A stretch of 64,000 nt of DNA from Arthrobacter sp. PM3. Its GTDB lineage: Bacteria > Actinomycetota > Actinomycetes > Actinomycetales > Micrococcaceae. Positions 35,654 to 44,660 of this stretch are shown piece after piece (positions within the stretch are counted from its first letter, which is position 1; each line of letters opens with the position of its first letter). The stretch is taken from assembly GCF_003352915.1 (NCBI RefSeq), contig NZ_CP022314.1, positions 855,514 through 919,513 of the forward strand, written 5' to 3'. The notes below the pieces were generated by a model. That model did not search any database, was not told where the DNA came from, and saw only the letters and a list, made by a program, of their open reading frames with translations. Position numbers and translations under genes: made by a program.

Positions 35654-37117
35654 CTAGGTGAGGGGACGGTGCATCTCCACGATCTCCTCGTGCCGCGGGC
35701 TGTCCGGGTTCATCAGCGAGTTCTTGCGGCCGTAGGTGAAGTAGATGATCAGTCCGATCACGAGCCAGACGCCGAAGCGCAGCCAGGTCTCCCAGTGCAG
35801 CTGGAACATCAGGAACAGCGAGGCGAACACACCGAACGCCGGCACCACGGGCATCAGCGGCAGGCGGAAGGTCCGCGGAGTGTCGGGGCGCTTGTAGCGG
35901 AACACGATCACGGACACGCAGACGACGACGAACGCGGCCAGGATGCCGATGTTGGTCAGGTCTGCCACTGCCTTGATCGGCAGGATGCCGGCCAGGACGG
36001 CGGCGCCCGCGCCGGCGATCCACGTCACGCGCTGCGGCGTGCCGTGCCTGTCCGTCTTGGCGAACCAGCCCGGGAGCAGGCCGTCGCGGCTCATCGAGAA
36101 CCAGACACGGCTCACGCCGAGCAGGAACGTCAGCATCACGGTGAGGATGGACAGGACCGCGAACACGGAGATGATCGTCGCAATCACCGGCAGCCCCACG
36201 CTGTTGAACGCGGAAGCGAACCCCGCCTTGGGGTCGATCTGCGTGTAGTGCTGCATGCCGGTGAGCACCAGGGTGGCGGCGACGTAAAGCAGCATGGCGA
36301 TGATCAGGGAGTAGATGATCGCCCTCGGCATGTACTTCTTGCCGTCGATCGACTCCTCCGCGGCGGTGCTCATGGCGTCGTAGCCGAACACGGCAAAGAA
36401 CACCGTGGCGGAGCCGGCCACCACGGGGCCGAACCCGCTGGGCATGAAGGGATCATAGTTGTGGGCGTTGATGTAAAAGACGCCCAGACCGATGATGAAC
36501 AGGATCAGCACGACTTTGATGGCGACGGCGACCAGTTCGAAGCGCCCGAAGGTCTTGGTGCCCCGGGAAAGAATCCAGGTCACCAGCAGGCAGACGAGGA
36601 TGGCAGGGAGGTTGATGATGCCACCGGTGCCCTCGTCCGGCGTCGCCGTCATCCAGGCGGGCATGTGGATGCCGATGCCGGAGAGGAAGGCGTCGAAGTA
36701 GCCCGAGATGCCGATGGCCACCACGGCCACGATTGCGATGTACTCCAGCAGCAGGTCCCAGCCGATGAACCAGCCGATCACTTCGCCGAGGGCAACGTAG
36801 CCGTAGGTGTAGGCCGAACCCGCCCGCGGGATCATGCCGGCGAATTCGGCGTAGGACAGCGCCGCGGCGGCGGACGCCAAGCCGGCGATGAGGAACGAAA
36901 CGAGCACGGCCGGGCCGACACCGGGTTCGCTCTCGCTGCCGTGGGCCACAAGGCCCGCCAGGGAGAAGATGCCGACGCCGATAATGCCGCCGACGCCGAT
37001 TGCGGTGAGCTGCCAGAGCCCCAGGCTCTTATGCAATCCGCTGTGTTTGCTTTCCTCTTCAATGTCGTCAATGGGCTTGCGCCGCATGATCGACCGCGCC
37101 AGGTCTTGTGTAGCCAT
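35654..37117 (-). CDS. APC-family amino acid permease (cationic amino acid transporter type)
   Basis: 487 residues with about 12-14 helices. QLTAIGVGGIIGVGIFSLAG is the APC substrate-binding helix 1 and VFFAVFGYDAMSTAAEES the helix-6 signature of CAT/YfnA-type permeases. The substrate is an amino acid; the shared promoter with putA makes proline or another catabolised amino acid plausible, though CAT relatives usually carry cationic or branched amino acids. Divergent from a LysR regulator. Confidence 0.87.
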   Translation of the reverse strand: MATQDLARSIMRRKPIDDIEEESKHSGLHKSLGLWQLTAIGVGGIIGVGIFSLAGLVAHGSESEPGVGPAVLVSFLIAGLASAAAALSYAEFAGMIPRAGSAYTYGYVALGEVIGWFIGWDLLLEYIAIVAVVAIGISGYFDAFLSGIGIHMPAWMTATPDEGTGGIINLPAILVCLLVTWILSRGTKTFGRFELVAVAIKVVLILFIIGLGVFYINAHNYDPFMPSGFGPVVAGSATVFFAVFGYDAMSTAAEESIDGKKYMPRAIIYSLIIAMLLYVAATLVLTGMQHYTQIDPKAGFASAFNSVGLPVIATIISVFAVLSILTVMLTFLLGVSRVWFSMSRDGLLPGWFAKTDRHGTPQRVTWIAGAGAAVLAGILPIKAVADLTNIGILAAFVVVCVSVIVFRYKRPDTPRTFRLPLMPVVPAFGVFASLFLMFQLHWETWLRFGVWLVIGLIIYFTYGRKNSLMNPDSPRHEEIVEMHRPLT

Positions 37118-37183
37118 GAGGGCCTCCTTGCTCAGGTATGACCTCCATCAATCCGCCCTGTGATGGGGGTTAGCGAGTGACAA

Positions 37184-37217
37184 CAGTATGCAAGCCCCAT
37201 TGCATTAGATAAAGTGA
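37184..37217 (-). promoter_or_regulatory. APC permease promoter and LysR operator, twin of the putA box
   Basis: On the minus strand TTTATC (37213-37208) and CATACT (37190-37185), 17 bases apart, 67 bases before the permease start. ATGCAA (37188-37193) and TTGCAT (37200-37205) make a perfect inverted repeat within it, and GAATTCT/AGAATTC (37216-37222, 37240-37246) makes a second one towards the LysR gene. The box aligns gap-free to 35362-35395 before putA. Confidence 0.6.
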
Positions 37218-37260
37218 ATTCTCTTAATCAATAACCATTAGAATTCGCTAAGGAATTGCA

Positions 37261-38208
37261 ATGCTCGACGTCCGGCGGTTGCGGCTTCTCCGCGAACTGA
37301 AAATCCGGGGCACGCTGGCCGAGGTGGCGGAAGCGCTTCAGTACAGTCCGTCGTCGGTCTCGCAGCAGCTGGCCCTCCTGGAAAAGGAGGCCGGAGTGGA
37401 ACTTCTCCGGAAAACCGGACGCCGGGTACAGCTGACCCCGCAGGCCGAAGTCCTTGTGGCCCACACCTCCCAGCTCCTGGAAACCCTGGAACAGGCCGAA
37501 GCGGACCTGGCCGCCTCGCTGACCACCGTCACCGGCACCGTCCGCATCGCGGTGTTCCAGTCGGCCGCGCTGGCACTCATGCCCGGAGCCCTGACCCGGA
37601 TGTCCGCCAGCTACCCCGAAGTCAGGGTGGAAATGACCCAGCGGGAGCCGGAAACGGCCCTCCACGAGACCTGGGCACGCGACTTCGACCTCGTGATCGC
37701 CGAACAGTACCCGGGCCATGCAGCCCCGCACTACGCCGAACTGGACCGTGTGGCACTGACCAGTGACGCCATCCGGCTCGCCGTTCCGCCGGCGTCGCCG
37801 GACCGCGCCGCCGTCAAGTCGCTCGCGGACACCGCGACGCTGCCCTGGGTGATGGAGCCCCGCGGCGCCGCTTCCCGGCACTGGGCCGAACAGGCCTGCC
37901 GGAGCGCTGGATTCGAGCCCGATGTCCGGTTCGAAACCGCGGACCTGCAGGCCCAGATCCGGCTGATTGAGTCAGGCAATGCGGTGGCCCTGATGCCGGA
38001 CCTCGTGTGGACCGGCCGCGGCACCAGCGCCCAGCTGCTGGAGCTGCCCGGAGACCCGCACCGCACGGTGTTCACCTCGGTGCGGCGCTCCAGCGCCAAG
38101 CGGCCGGCCATCCTGGCGGCCCGGGAAATCCTTGCGGCGACGGCGGCCTCGATCGCCCCCGCGGCGGACGGCGCACCCGACCCGGCCCCGGGGGACCGGC
38201 ACGTGTAG
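37261..38208 (+). CDS. LysR-family transcriptional regulator, putative controller of permease and putA
   Basis: 315 residues: N-terminal HTH (LAEVAEALQYSPSSVSQQLA, residues about 19-38) and an effector domain with TGTVRIAVFQSAALALMP. AAGGAA precedes the ATG. It is divergent from the APC permease, and the inverted repeats between the two are its likely binding sites; the same box recurs before putA. The ligand is unknown, but proline or its catabolites are the obvious candidates. Confidence 0.88.
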   Translation: MLDVRRLRLLRELKIRGTLAEVAEALQYSPSSVSQQLALLEKEAGVELLRKTGRRVQLTPQAEVLVAHTSQLLETLEQAEADLAASLTTVTGTVRIAVFQSAALALMPGALTRMSASYPEVRVEMTQREPETALHETWARDFDLVIAEQYPGHAAPHYAELDRVALTSDAIRLAVPPASPDRAAVKSLADTATLPWVMEPRGAASRHWAEQACRSAGFEPDVRFETADLQAQIRLIESGNAVALMPDLVWTGRGTSAQLLELPGDPHRTVFTSVRRSSAKRPAILAAREILAATAASIAPAADGAPDPAPGDRHV

Positions 38209-38283
38209 CCGGCGGCCGGACGCCTGCCTGGTGTGCGCCGGGCCACAGCGCGCGTCGTGGCCCCGCGTTAGACTGGTGACGTT

Positions 38284-38712
38284 ATGAATCGAACAATGTT
38301 CAAATCCAAGATCCACCGCGCGACGGTCACGCACGCGGACCTTCACTATGTCGGTTCGGTCACCGTGGACCTGGATCTGCTGGAGGCGGCCGACATCCTC
38401 CCCGGAGAGCTCGTGGCGATCGTCGATGTCACCAACGGCGCCCGGCTGGAGACCTACACGATTGCCGGCGAACGCGGTTCCGGCGTGATCGGCATCAACG
38501 GCGCCGCCGCCCACCTGATGCACGAGAACGACATCGTCATCCTCATCACCTACGCGCAGATGACCACCGAAGAGGCGAAGGCCTACCACCCCAAGGTGGT
38601 CCACGTGGACCAGGACAACAAGATTGTCCAGATCGGCGACGACCCCGCGGAGGGGATGACCCCCGGGCTCCTGCGCCCGCCGCACGCGTTGAACAACGCC
38701 GCGCTCAACTAG
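38284..38712 (+). CDS. panD: aspartate 1-decarboxylase precursor
   Basis: 142 residues. It contains [11 protein letters not shown]: cleavage between G24 and S25 gives the pyruvoyl cofactor, at the same position as in E. coli PanD. ATG start; [23 protein letters not shown] and ITYAQMT are further family segments. It makes beta-alanine for pantothenate and CoA. It stands alone with no panB or panC in view. GC-rich repeats follow the stop. Confidence 0.96.
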   Translation: MNRTMFKSKIHRATVTHADLHYVGSVTVDLDLLEAADILPGELVAIVDVTNGARLETYTIAGERGSGVIGINGAAAHLMHENDIVILITYAQMTTEEAKAYHPKVVHVDQDNKIVQIGDDPAEGMTPGLLRPPHALNNAALN

Positions 38713-38720
38713 GGCACCGC

Positions 38721-38780
38721 CCGCCGGGCGTAACACCGGCACAATACCGTCGGGCGTAACAGGGCCCGCCGGGCGAATAA
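38721..38780 (+). repeat. three imperfect 15-bp GC-rich repeats after panD
   Basis: CCGCCGGGCGTAACA at 38721-38735, CCGTCGGGCGTAACA at 38747-38761 and CCGCCGGGCGAATAA at 38766-38780. The GCCCGCCGGGC cores at two of them are self-complementary and may serve as a terminator for panD, although no T-run follows. Confidence 0.65.
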
Positions 38781-38844
38781 AAGATGATTACTCTGGGACG
38801 GTGACCTTTCCCCGCCGACCTCCCGCCATGTTGCGGACAGCCGC

Positions 38845-39771
38845 GTGCTAGGGGTACTGGCAGGCTTCTTCGTCGTCTGGTTCATCATCCTGGTCGGCAT
38901 GTTCGTCGGCCGGCGCAACATCCTGGGCGAGAACGCCCGCAACGTCCTCAGCGCCCTGACCTTCTTCGTGGCGAGTCCCGCCCTGCTGTTCGAGACGCTC
39001 AGCAAGGCCAAACTGCATGACGTCTTTGCCGCACCGCTGCTCGTCACCGCGGTCGGTGCGGTGACGACGGCGGTGCTGTGCTTCGGCATCGTGCGCTTCG
39101 CGCTCAAGCGCCCCATGCCGGAAGCCCTCATCTCCTCCATGAGCGCGTCCCTGGCCAACTCGGCCAACCTCGGCATCCCCGTCGCCGTCTTCGTGCTCGG
39201 TGATGCCAGCTACGTGGCGCCCCTGCTGATCTTCCAGCTGGCCTTCTTCACCCCCGCCTACCTCATGGCCCTGGACGCAACCACCAGCACACACCGCACC
39301 ACGCCGCTGGGGTTCGTGCTCATGATCCTGCGGAACCCGATGATCGTGGGCTCCGCCCTGGGCCTCGCGGTGGCCGGGACCGGCTGGCAGGTGCCGCCGC
39401 TTCTCATGGAGCCCATCCACCTGATCGGCGGGGCGGCCATCCCGGCAATGCTGATCGCGTTCGGCATGAGCCTGAACGGCTCCCGGCCGCTGCAGGCCGC
39501 CGGCGGACGGCGGCTGGACACGCTGCTGGCGAGCTTCTTCAAGCTCATCGTCCACCCCTTGGTGGCGTACCTGTTTGCCCGCTATGTCATGGGCATGCAG
39601 GAGCAGGCACTGTTCGCCGCCGTGGTCACGGCCGCGCTGCCCACGGCCCAAAACGTGTTTGTGGCGGCCAGCCGCTACCGCACCGGCGTCACAGTAGCCA
39701 AGGACACGGTGCTGATCACTACGGTAGTAGCTGTGCCGGCCATGATCGCCGTGGCCCTGCTGCTGGCCTGA
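38845..39771 (+). CDS. AEC-family (auxin efflux carrier-like) transporter
   Basis: 308 residues with ten predicted helices in two five-helix halves. Conserved segments: LTFFVASPALLFETLS, NSANLGIPVAVFVLGD and a C-terminal ALPTAQNVFVAASRY, where the NLG and PTAQN blocks are the crossover motifs of AEC carriers. Related proteins carry malate, malonate or auxin-like anions; the substrate is unknown. GTG start with only a weak ribosome-binding site (GGACAG). Confidence 0.85.
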   Translation: MLGVLAGFFVVWFIILVGMFVGRRNILGENARNVLSALTFFVASPALLFETLSKAKLHDVFAAPLLVTAVGAVTTAVLCFGIVRFALKRPMPEALISSMSASLANSANLGIPVAVFVLGDASYVAPLLIFQLAFFTPAYLMALDATTSTHRTTPLGFVLMILRNPMIVGSALGLAVAGTGWQVPPLLMEPIHLIGGAAIPAMLIAFGMSLNGSRPLQAAGGRRLDTLLASFFKLIVHPLVAYLFARYVMGMQEQALFAAVVTAALPTAQNVFVAASRYRTGVTVAKDTVLITTVVAVPAMIAVALLLA

Positions 39772-39839
39772 CCCCGGCTGGTCGTGGCCGGCTGGCCCTG
39801 CCCCGTCGGGCAGGCCGGCACCAACCCCGAGGAGGACCC

Positions 39840-40970
39840 TTGAGCACAACCCTGGACACGGTGGTCATTGGCGGCGGCGCGATGGGTTCGGCCAGCGCGT
39901 GGGCCCTGGCGCGGCGCGGCGTGGCCGTGACCCTGCTTGAGCAGTTCGGGCCCGGCCACCGCAACGGCGCCTCCCACGGCACCACCCGCAACTTCAACCC
40001 CGGTTACGCGGACCCGGACTACGTCGCGATGCTGGCGGAATCCGCGCGGCTGTGGAGTGAGCTGGAAACGGACAGCGGCGAGCGCCTGCTGGCGCCTACC
40101 GGCGTCGTGAACCACGGCGCCGACCCGAGGCTGCCCGACGTGCAGGCGGCGCTGCGGGCCGCCGGGCTCCGCGCGGAGTTCCTCTCCGCCGCGGAAGCCG
40201 CCGAACGCTGGCGGGGTATCCGCTTCGACCGGCGCGTCCTGCACATGCCCGACGGCGGCCAGCTGAACCCGGACGCCGCGTTGCCTGCAATGCAGCGGCT
40301 CGCCGCCGGCCTGGGTGCGGAGATCCGCCACCACGTGAAGGTCCTGGAACTGCAAGTCCTCGACGACGGCGTCCGGCTCACGCTGCAGACCGGCGGCCGA
40401 ACCGAGGTGCTTTCGGCGCGGCAGGCCGTGGTCACCGCCGGCGGCTGGACCACCAAGCTGCTCGCCGGGGCGGCGCCGCTGCCCCGGCTGACGGTCACCC
40501 AGGAACAGCCCGCGCACTTCGCCATCACGGACCCGGACGCCCAGTGGCCGGGGTTCAACCACACGCCCGGCCGCGGCGAGGCGTACGCGTACTGGCGGTC
40601 GCCGGTCTACGGCATGCTCACGCCGGGCGAGGGCGTCAAGGCCGGCTGGCACGGGGTGGGCCCCGTGGTGGACCCGGACCGGCGGACCTTCGCCCCCGAG
40701 CCCGAACAGCGGGCGGCCCTGCAGCGCTACGCCCGGGATTGGCTGCCCGGGGTCGACGCCGACTCCCTCACCGACGTCAGTTGCACCTACACGACCACCC
40801 TGGATGAGAACTTTGTTTTGGACAGGATCGGCCCGGTGGTCATCGGGGCCGGATTCTCCGGGCACGGGTTCAAATTCACCCCCGCCGTGGGACGGATCCT
40901 GGCCGACCTCGCCACCGGCGACGGCGGGGCGCCGGCGATGTTTTCGGCGTCCCGGCCCGGCATCCGGTAA
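39840..40970 (+). CDS. solA: FAD-dependent N-methyltryptophan/sarcosine oxidase-like enzyme
   Basis: 376 residues; the N-terminal Rossmann motif VVIGGGAMGSASAWALARRG (dinucleotide binding) and C315 in SCTYTTTLDENFV. In monomeric sarcosine oxidase the same cysteine holds FAD covalently, so covalent flavin is likely. The reaction would be oxidative demethylation of an N-methyl amino acid giving formaldehyde and H2O2. TTG start with GAGGAGGAC upstream. Followed 32 bases later by a LysR gene on the same strand. Confidence 0.85.
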   Translation: MSTTLDTVVIGGGAMGSASAWALARRGVAVTLLEQFGPGHRNGASHGTTRNFNPGYADPDYVAMLAESARLWSELETDSGERLLAPTGVVNHGADPRLPDVQAALRAAGLRAEFLSAAEAAERWRGIRFDRRVLHMPDGGQLNPDAALPAMQRLAAGLGAEIRHHVKVLELQVLDDGVRLTLQTGGRTEVLSARQAVVTAGGWTTKLLAGAAPLPRLTVTQEQPAHFAITDPDAQWPGFNHTPGRGEAYAYWRSPVYGMLTPGEGVKAGWHGVGPVVDPDRRTFAPEPEQRAALQRYARDWLPGVDADSLTDVSCTYTTTLDENFVLDRIGPVVIGAGFSGHGFKFTPAVGRILADLATGDGGAPAMFSASRPGIR

Positions 40971-41002
40971 GCGCACTCAACGGACCTGCGGCAGGAGCTG
41001 GC

Positions 41003-41896
41003 ATGGACACCCGGAAGCTGAAGTACTTTTTGGCCGTCGTCGACCACGGCGGGTTCAACCGCGCCGCGGAGCATCTGCTCATCGCCCAGCCGTCGCTGTC
41101 CCAGACCATCGCCGGGCTGGAGCGGGAACTGGGCGTCCCCCTGTTCCACCGGATCGGCCGGCGGGCGGTGCTGAGCGAGGCGGGCAAGGAACTTGTGGGT
41201 CCCGCGCGGCTGGTGATGCGCGACCTCGACGCGGCACAGTCCGCGGTCCAGGCGCTGCGCGGGATCCGCAGCGGACGGCTCGACATCATCACCATGCCGT
41301 CGCCCGGGATTGAGCCGCTGACGTCCATGATTGCCTCCTTCACCCGGGCCCACCCTTCGGTGCGGCTGAACGTCAGCGCCGCCTTTACCCCTGAAGAGGT
41401 CATCGAATCGGTCCGCAACGGCAGCTCCGAGATCGGGCTCGCGGGCTCCGCCACGCCGGTCCGGGTTCCCGGCGTCCAGGTACTGGAGCTGGAGCGCCAG
41501 CCGCTGATCCTGATCGTCAATCCGCACGCCGATACCTTCGCGGCGGGGACGGCGATCCGGCGCGAGGATCTGGCCGGCCACCGCCTCATCGCCAGCCAGC
41601 GCGGGTCCCTCATGCGGTGGCTGGTGGACGACGCCCTGGCCCGCGGCGTCGCTGCCGAGATCGTCGTCGAGGTGGCGCACAGGACCTCCATCCTGCCGCT
41701 CGTGCTGGCCGGCGTCGGCCACGCCGTCATGCCGTTCTCCTGGGCGCCGACCGCCCGCAAGTCCGGGCTGCGCACGCTGCTGATCGAGCCTGTCGCGCAT
41801 CTGGAAGTAGCAGTCCTCAGCCGCAAGGAGGACCTCACCCCGGCTGCGAAGGCCTTCCTGGACGTCGCGGGGGAACACACCGAGGGCGCCCGCTGA
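41003..41896 (+). CDS. LysR-family transcriptional regulator next to the tartrate/glycerate genes
   Basis: 297 residues: HTH with GGFNRAAEHLLIAQPSLSQT at residues about 16-35, and a periplasmic-binding-like effector domain (RLDIITMPSPGIEPL). ATG start. The dehydrogenase-dctA-glycerate kinase operon follows on the same strand after a 134-base gap that holds the palindrome GATAGG-N5-CCTATC. It may also control the upstream oxidase gene. Confidence 0.9.
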   Translation: MDTRKLKYFLAVVDHGGFNRAAEHLLIAQPSLSQTIAGLERELGVPLFHRIGRRAVLSEAGKELVGPARLVMRDLDAAQSAVQALRGIRSGRLDIITMPSPGIEPLTSMIASFTRAHPSVRLNVSAAFTPEEVIESVRNGSSEIGLAGSATPVRVPGVQVLELERQPLILIVNPHADTFAAGTAIRREDLAGHRLIASQRGSLMRWLVDDALARGVAAEIVVEVAHRTSILPLVLAGVGHAVMPFSWAPTARKSGLRTLLIEPVAHLEVAVLSRKEDLTPAAKAFLDVAGEHTEGAR

Positions 41897-41908
41897 TCGG
41901 ACGCAACC

Positions 41909-41925
41909 GATAGGGCATGCCTATC
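41909..41925. promoter_or_regulatory. palindromic LysR-type operator before the tartrate operon
   Basis: GATAGG-GCATG-CCTATC contains ATAG-N7-CTAT, a classical T-N11-A LysR box. It lies 106 bases before the GTG start of the dehydrogenase gene and just after the LysR gene. Confidence 0.6.
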
Positions 41926-42030
41926 AGTCGTATCCAAAGTAAGTCTTGGACGCGGACGGAGCGCAGACCGTCTACTGGATGAGGAAGGGCAGTGTGACGC
42001 TGCTAACAGACTCAACGAGGAGGTCGGCAC

Positions 42031-43128
42031 GTGAGCGCCACCCAGACATTCAGCATCGCTTCAATCCCCGCGGACGGGGTCGGCAAGGAAGTTGTTTCCG
42101 CCGGCCGCCGCGTCATGGACGCCCTGGCTGCGAACTCCAACGGCAAGTTCGCGTTCGAGTGGACCGAGTTCCCCTGGGGCTGCGGCTACTACGAAAAGAC
42201 GGGCCGGATGATGGACCCCAAGGGGCTGGAGGCGCTGAAGAAATTCGACGCGATCTACTTCGGCGCCGTGGGCTGGGAAAACGTCCCGGACCACATCAGC
42301 CTGTGGGGACTGCGGCTGAACATCACGCAGAACTTCGACCAGTGGGCCAACATCCGCCCCGTGAAGTTCCTCCCCGGCGTGCAGTCCCCGCTGCGCAAGG
42401 CCGACAACACCGAGCTCGACTGGATCGTGGTCCGCGAAAACAGTGAGGGCGAGTACGCCGGGCTCGGCGGGCGCAACCTCAGCGGCCGCGGCCCCGGCAA
42501 CGAGGTCGCCCTGCAGACCGCGTTGTTCACCGAGAAGGGCTGCGAGCGGATCATGCGGTTCGCCTTCGACCTCGCCCGGACCCGCACCGTGAAGAAGGTC
42601 TCCTCGGTCACCAAGTCCAACGCCCAGCAGTATGGCATGGTCCTCTGGGACGAAACCTTCCAGCGCGTGGCCCTGGACTACCCGGACGTGGCGACCGAAA
42701 GCGTCCTGGTCGACGCCATGAGCGCCAAGTTCATCCTGCACCCGGAGGAGCTCTCGGTCGTCGTCGCCTCCAACCTGAACGCCGATATCCTCTCCGACCT
42801 CGGCTCGGCGCTGGCCGGAAGCCTGGGCCTGGCCGCCAGCGCCAACCTGAACCCGGAGCGCCGCTTCCCGTCCATGTTCGAACCCGTGCACGGCTCCGCC
42901 CCTGACATTGCCGGCAAGGGCATCAGCAACCCGATCGGCGCGATCGCCAGTGCTGCCCTGATGCTGGATCACTTCGGCCTGCACGAGGAAGCCCGCCAGG
43001 TGGAGGCCGCCATCGAGCAGACCACCGGCGCCGGCTACCTGACACGCGACGTCGGCGGCGATGCCGGCACGGACGACGTCACCGACGCCATCATCAAGGC
43101 CCTCACCCACACCCTGGCCGCCGTCTAG
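42031..43128 (+). CDS. ttuC: tartrate/D-malate dehydrogenase (isopropylmalate dehydrogenase superfamily)
   Basis: 365 residues. A beta-decarboxylating dehydrogenase: IPADGVGKEV at the N-terminus, the substrate loop with RENSEGEYAGLGGR and the NAD site HGSAPDIAGKG. TtuC/YeaU-type members oxidise tartrate to oxaloglycolate, convert meso-tartrate to D-glycerate, or oxidise D-malate. A downstream glycerate kinase and DctA favour the tartrate-to-glycerate route. GTG start with a strong GAGGAGG. First gene of the operon. Confidence 0.88.
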   Translation: MSATQTFSIASIPADGVGKEVVSAGRRVMDALAANSNGKFAFEWTEFPWGCGYYEKTGRMMDPKGLEALKKFDAIYFGAVGWENVPDHISLWGLRLNITQNFDQWANIRPVKFLPGVQSPLRKADNTELDWIVVRENSEGEYAGLGGRNLSGRGPGNEVALQTALFTEKGCERIMRFAFDLARTRTVKKVSSVTKSNAQQYGMVLWDETFQRVALDYPDVATESVLVDAMSAKFILHPEELSVVVASNLNADILSDLGSALAGSLGLAASANLNPERRFPSMFEPVHGSAPDIAGKGISNPIGAIASAALMLDHFGLHEEARQVEAAIEQTTGAGYLTRDVGGDAGTDDVTDAIIKALTHTLAAV

Positions 43129-43249
43129 CCCTGCGATCCCCGGCGCGGGCGGTGCCGCACACCGCCGCCGCCCGCCCCGGTCCAGCGCAGCTCAGCTCCT
43201 TCATTCTTCAAGCACCGAACCATTCACATTCCACAATGAGGTAGGAATC

Positions 43250-44659
43250 ATGGGACACACCACCACCGCGGGCACCGCCACGGCAGCCCACAGCCCGGCC
43301 CCCAAGACACGCTGGTACAAGCAGCTGTACTTCTGGGTTCTAACCGGCATCGTCCTCGGCGTCCTGGTCGGCTGGCTCGCCCCTGCCGCGGGCATCGCCC
43401 TGGAACCGATCGGCACCACCTTCGTCAACGCCATGAGGATGCTGATCGGCCCGATCGTGTTCCTGACCATCGTCGGCGGCATCGCCAGCGTCGCGGACCT
43501 GAAAAGGGTCGGCATGACCGGCCTGAAAGCCCTGACGTACTTCCAGATCGGCACCATCTTCGCCCTGCTGTTCGGCCTGGTGGCCATCAACATCTTCCGG
43601 CTCGGCGACGGCGTCAACGCCAATGCCAGCGCGATCAAGACCACGGACTCCGCCGCCAAGCTGATCGACGCCGGCGCCCACCAGGAATGGTGGCAGTTCC
43701 TGACCCACATCATCCCGACCAGCATCGCCGCACCCTTCGTGGAAGGCGACATCCTCCAGATCATCTTCATCGCCGTGGTCTTCGGCATCGCCCTGAACGC
43801 CATGGGCAAGGTCGGCGCGCCCGTCCTGGACGGGGTCCAGCGCCTCACAGGGGTCATGTTCAAGATCCTCGGCTTCATCATGAAAGCCGCTCCCCTGGGC
43901 GCGTTCGGCGCGATGGCGTTCGCCGTCGGCAAGTACGGCGTCTCCTCCCTGTCAAGCATGGGCGGGCTGATCGTCCTGTTCTACGCCACCTCGATCCTCT
44001 TCGTCATCGTGGTCCTCGGATCCGTCATGGCCTTCCTGAAGCTGAACCTCTTCAAGATGATCCGCCACCTCAAAGAGGAGTACCTGCTCATCCTGGGCAC
44101 CTCCACCGCCGAGCCGGCACTGCCGGGCCTGATGCGTAAACTCGAGCACGCCGGCGTCAAGAAGGAAACGGTCGGGCTGGTTGTCCCCACCGGGTACAGC
44201 TTCAACCTCGACGGCGCCGCCATCTACCTTTCGCTGGCCGCCGTTTACATCGCCCAGGCCACCAACACCAGCCTGAGCATCGGCCAGCAGCTCGGCCTCA
44301 TCGCCGTCATGCTGCTCACCTCCAAGGGCGCGGCCGGTGTCGCCGGCGGCGGGTTCATCGCCCTGACCGCCACCCTGGCCACCATCGGCACCATCCCGGC
44401 CGCCGGCATCATGCTCATCTTCGGCATCGACAAGTTCATGTCCGAATGCCGGGCCCTGGTGAACTTCACCGGCAACGCCGTCGCCACCTTGTTCATCGCC
44501 TGGTGGGACAAGACCCTGGACGCGGACCGCGTCCGGCGGGTCTTCAACGGGGAAACCGTGGAGCCTGCCCGCAGTGACGACCCGGTCCGCCCCGACAGGG
44601 GCGCCGCACCCGATGAAGACCTGGCCGACCGCCGCCTCGCCTACTCGGAAACCGCCTGA
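43250..44659 (+). CDS. dctA: C4-dicarboxylate:cation symporter
   Basis: 469 residues of the glutamate-transporter fold. RMLIGPIVFLTIVGGIASVA and the re-entrant region PTGYSFNLDGAAIYLSLAAV are DAACS (DctA) hallmarks. The start ATG 43250 follows AGGTAGGAATC; the in-frame codons upstream lie in the 3' end of the preceding gene. It would import C4-dicarboxylates or tartrate for the neighbouring dehydrogenase. Confidence 0.92.
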   Translation: MGHTTTAGTATAAHSPAPKTRWYKQLYFWVLTGIVLGVLVGWLAPAAGIALEPIGTTFVNAMRMLIGPIVFLTIVGGIASVADLKRVGMTGLKALTYFQIGTIFALLFGLVAINIFRLGDGVNANASAIKTTDSAAKLIDAGAHQEWWQFLTHIIPTSIAAPFVEGDILQIIFIAVVFGIALNAMGKVGAPVLDGVQRLTGVMFKILGFIMKAAPLGAFGAMAFAVGKYGVSSLSSMGGLIVLFYATSILFVIVVLGSVMAFLKLNLFKMIRHLKEEYLLILGTSTAEPALPGLMRKLEHAGVKKETVGLVVPTGYSFNLDGAAIYLSLAAVYIAQATNTSLSIGQQLGLIAVMLLTSKGAAGVAGGGFIALTATLATIGTIPAAGIMLIFGIDKFMSECRALVNFTGNAVATLFIAWWDKTLDADRVRRVFNGETVEPARSDDPVRPDRGAAPDEDLADRRLAYSETA

Positions 44660-44660
44660 C

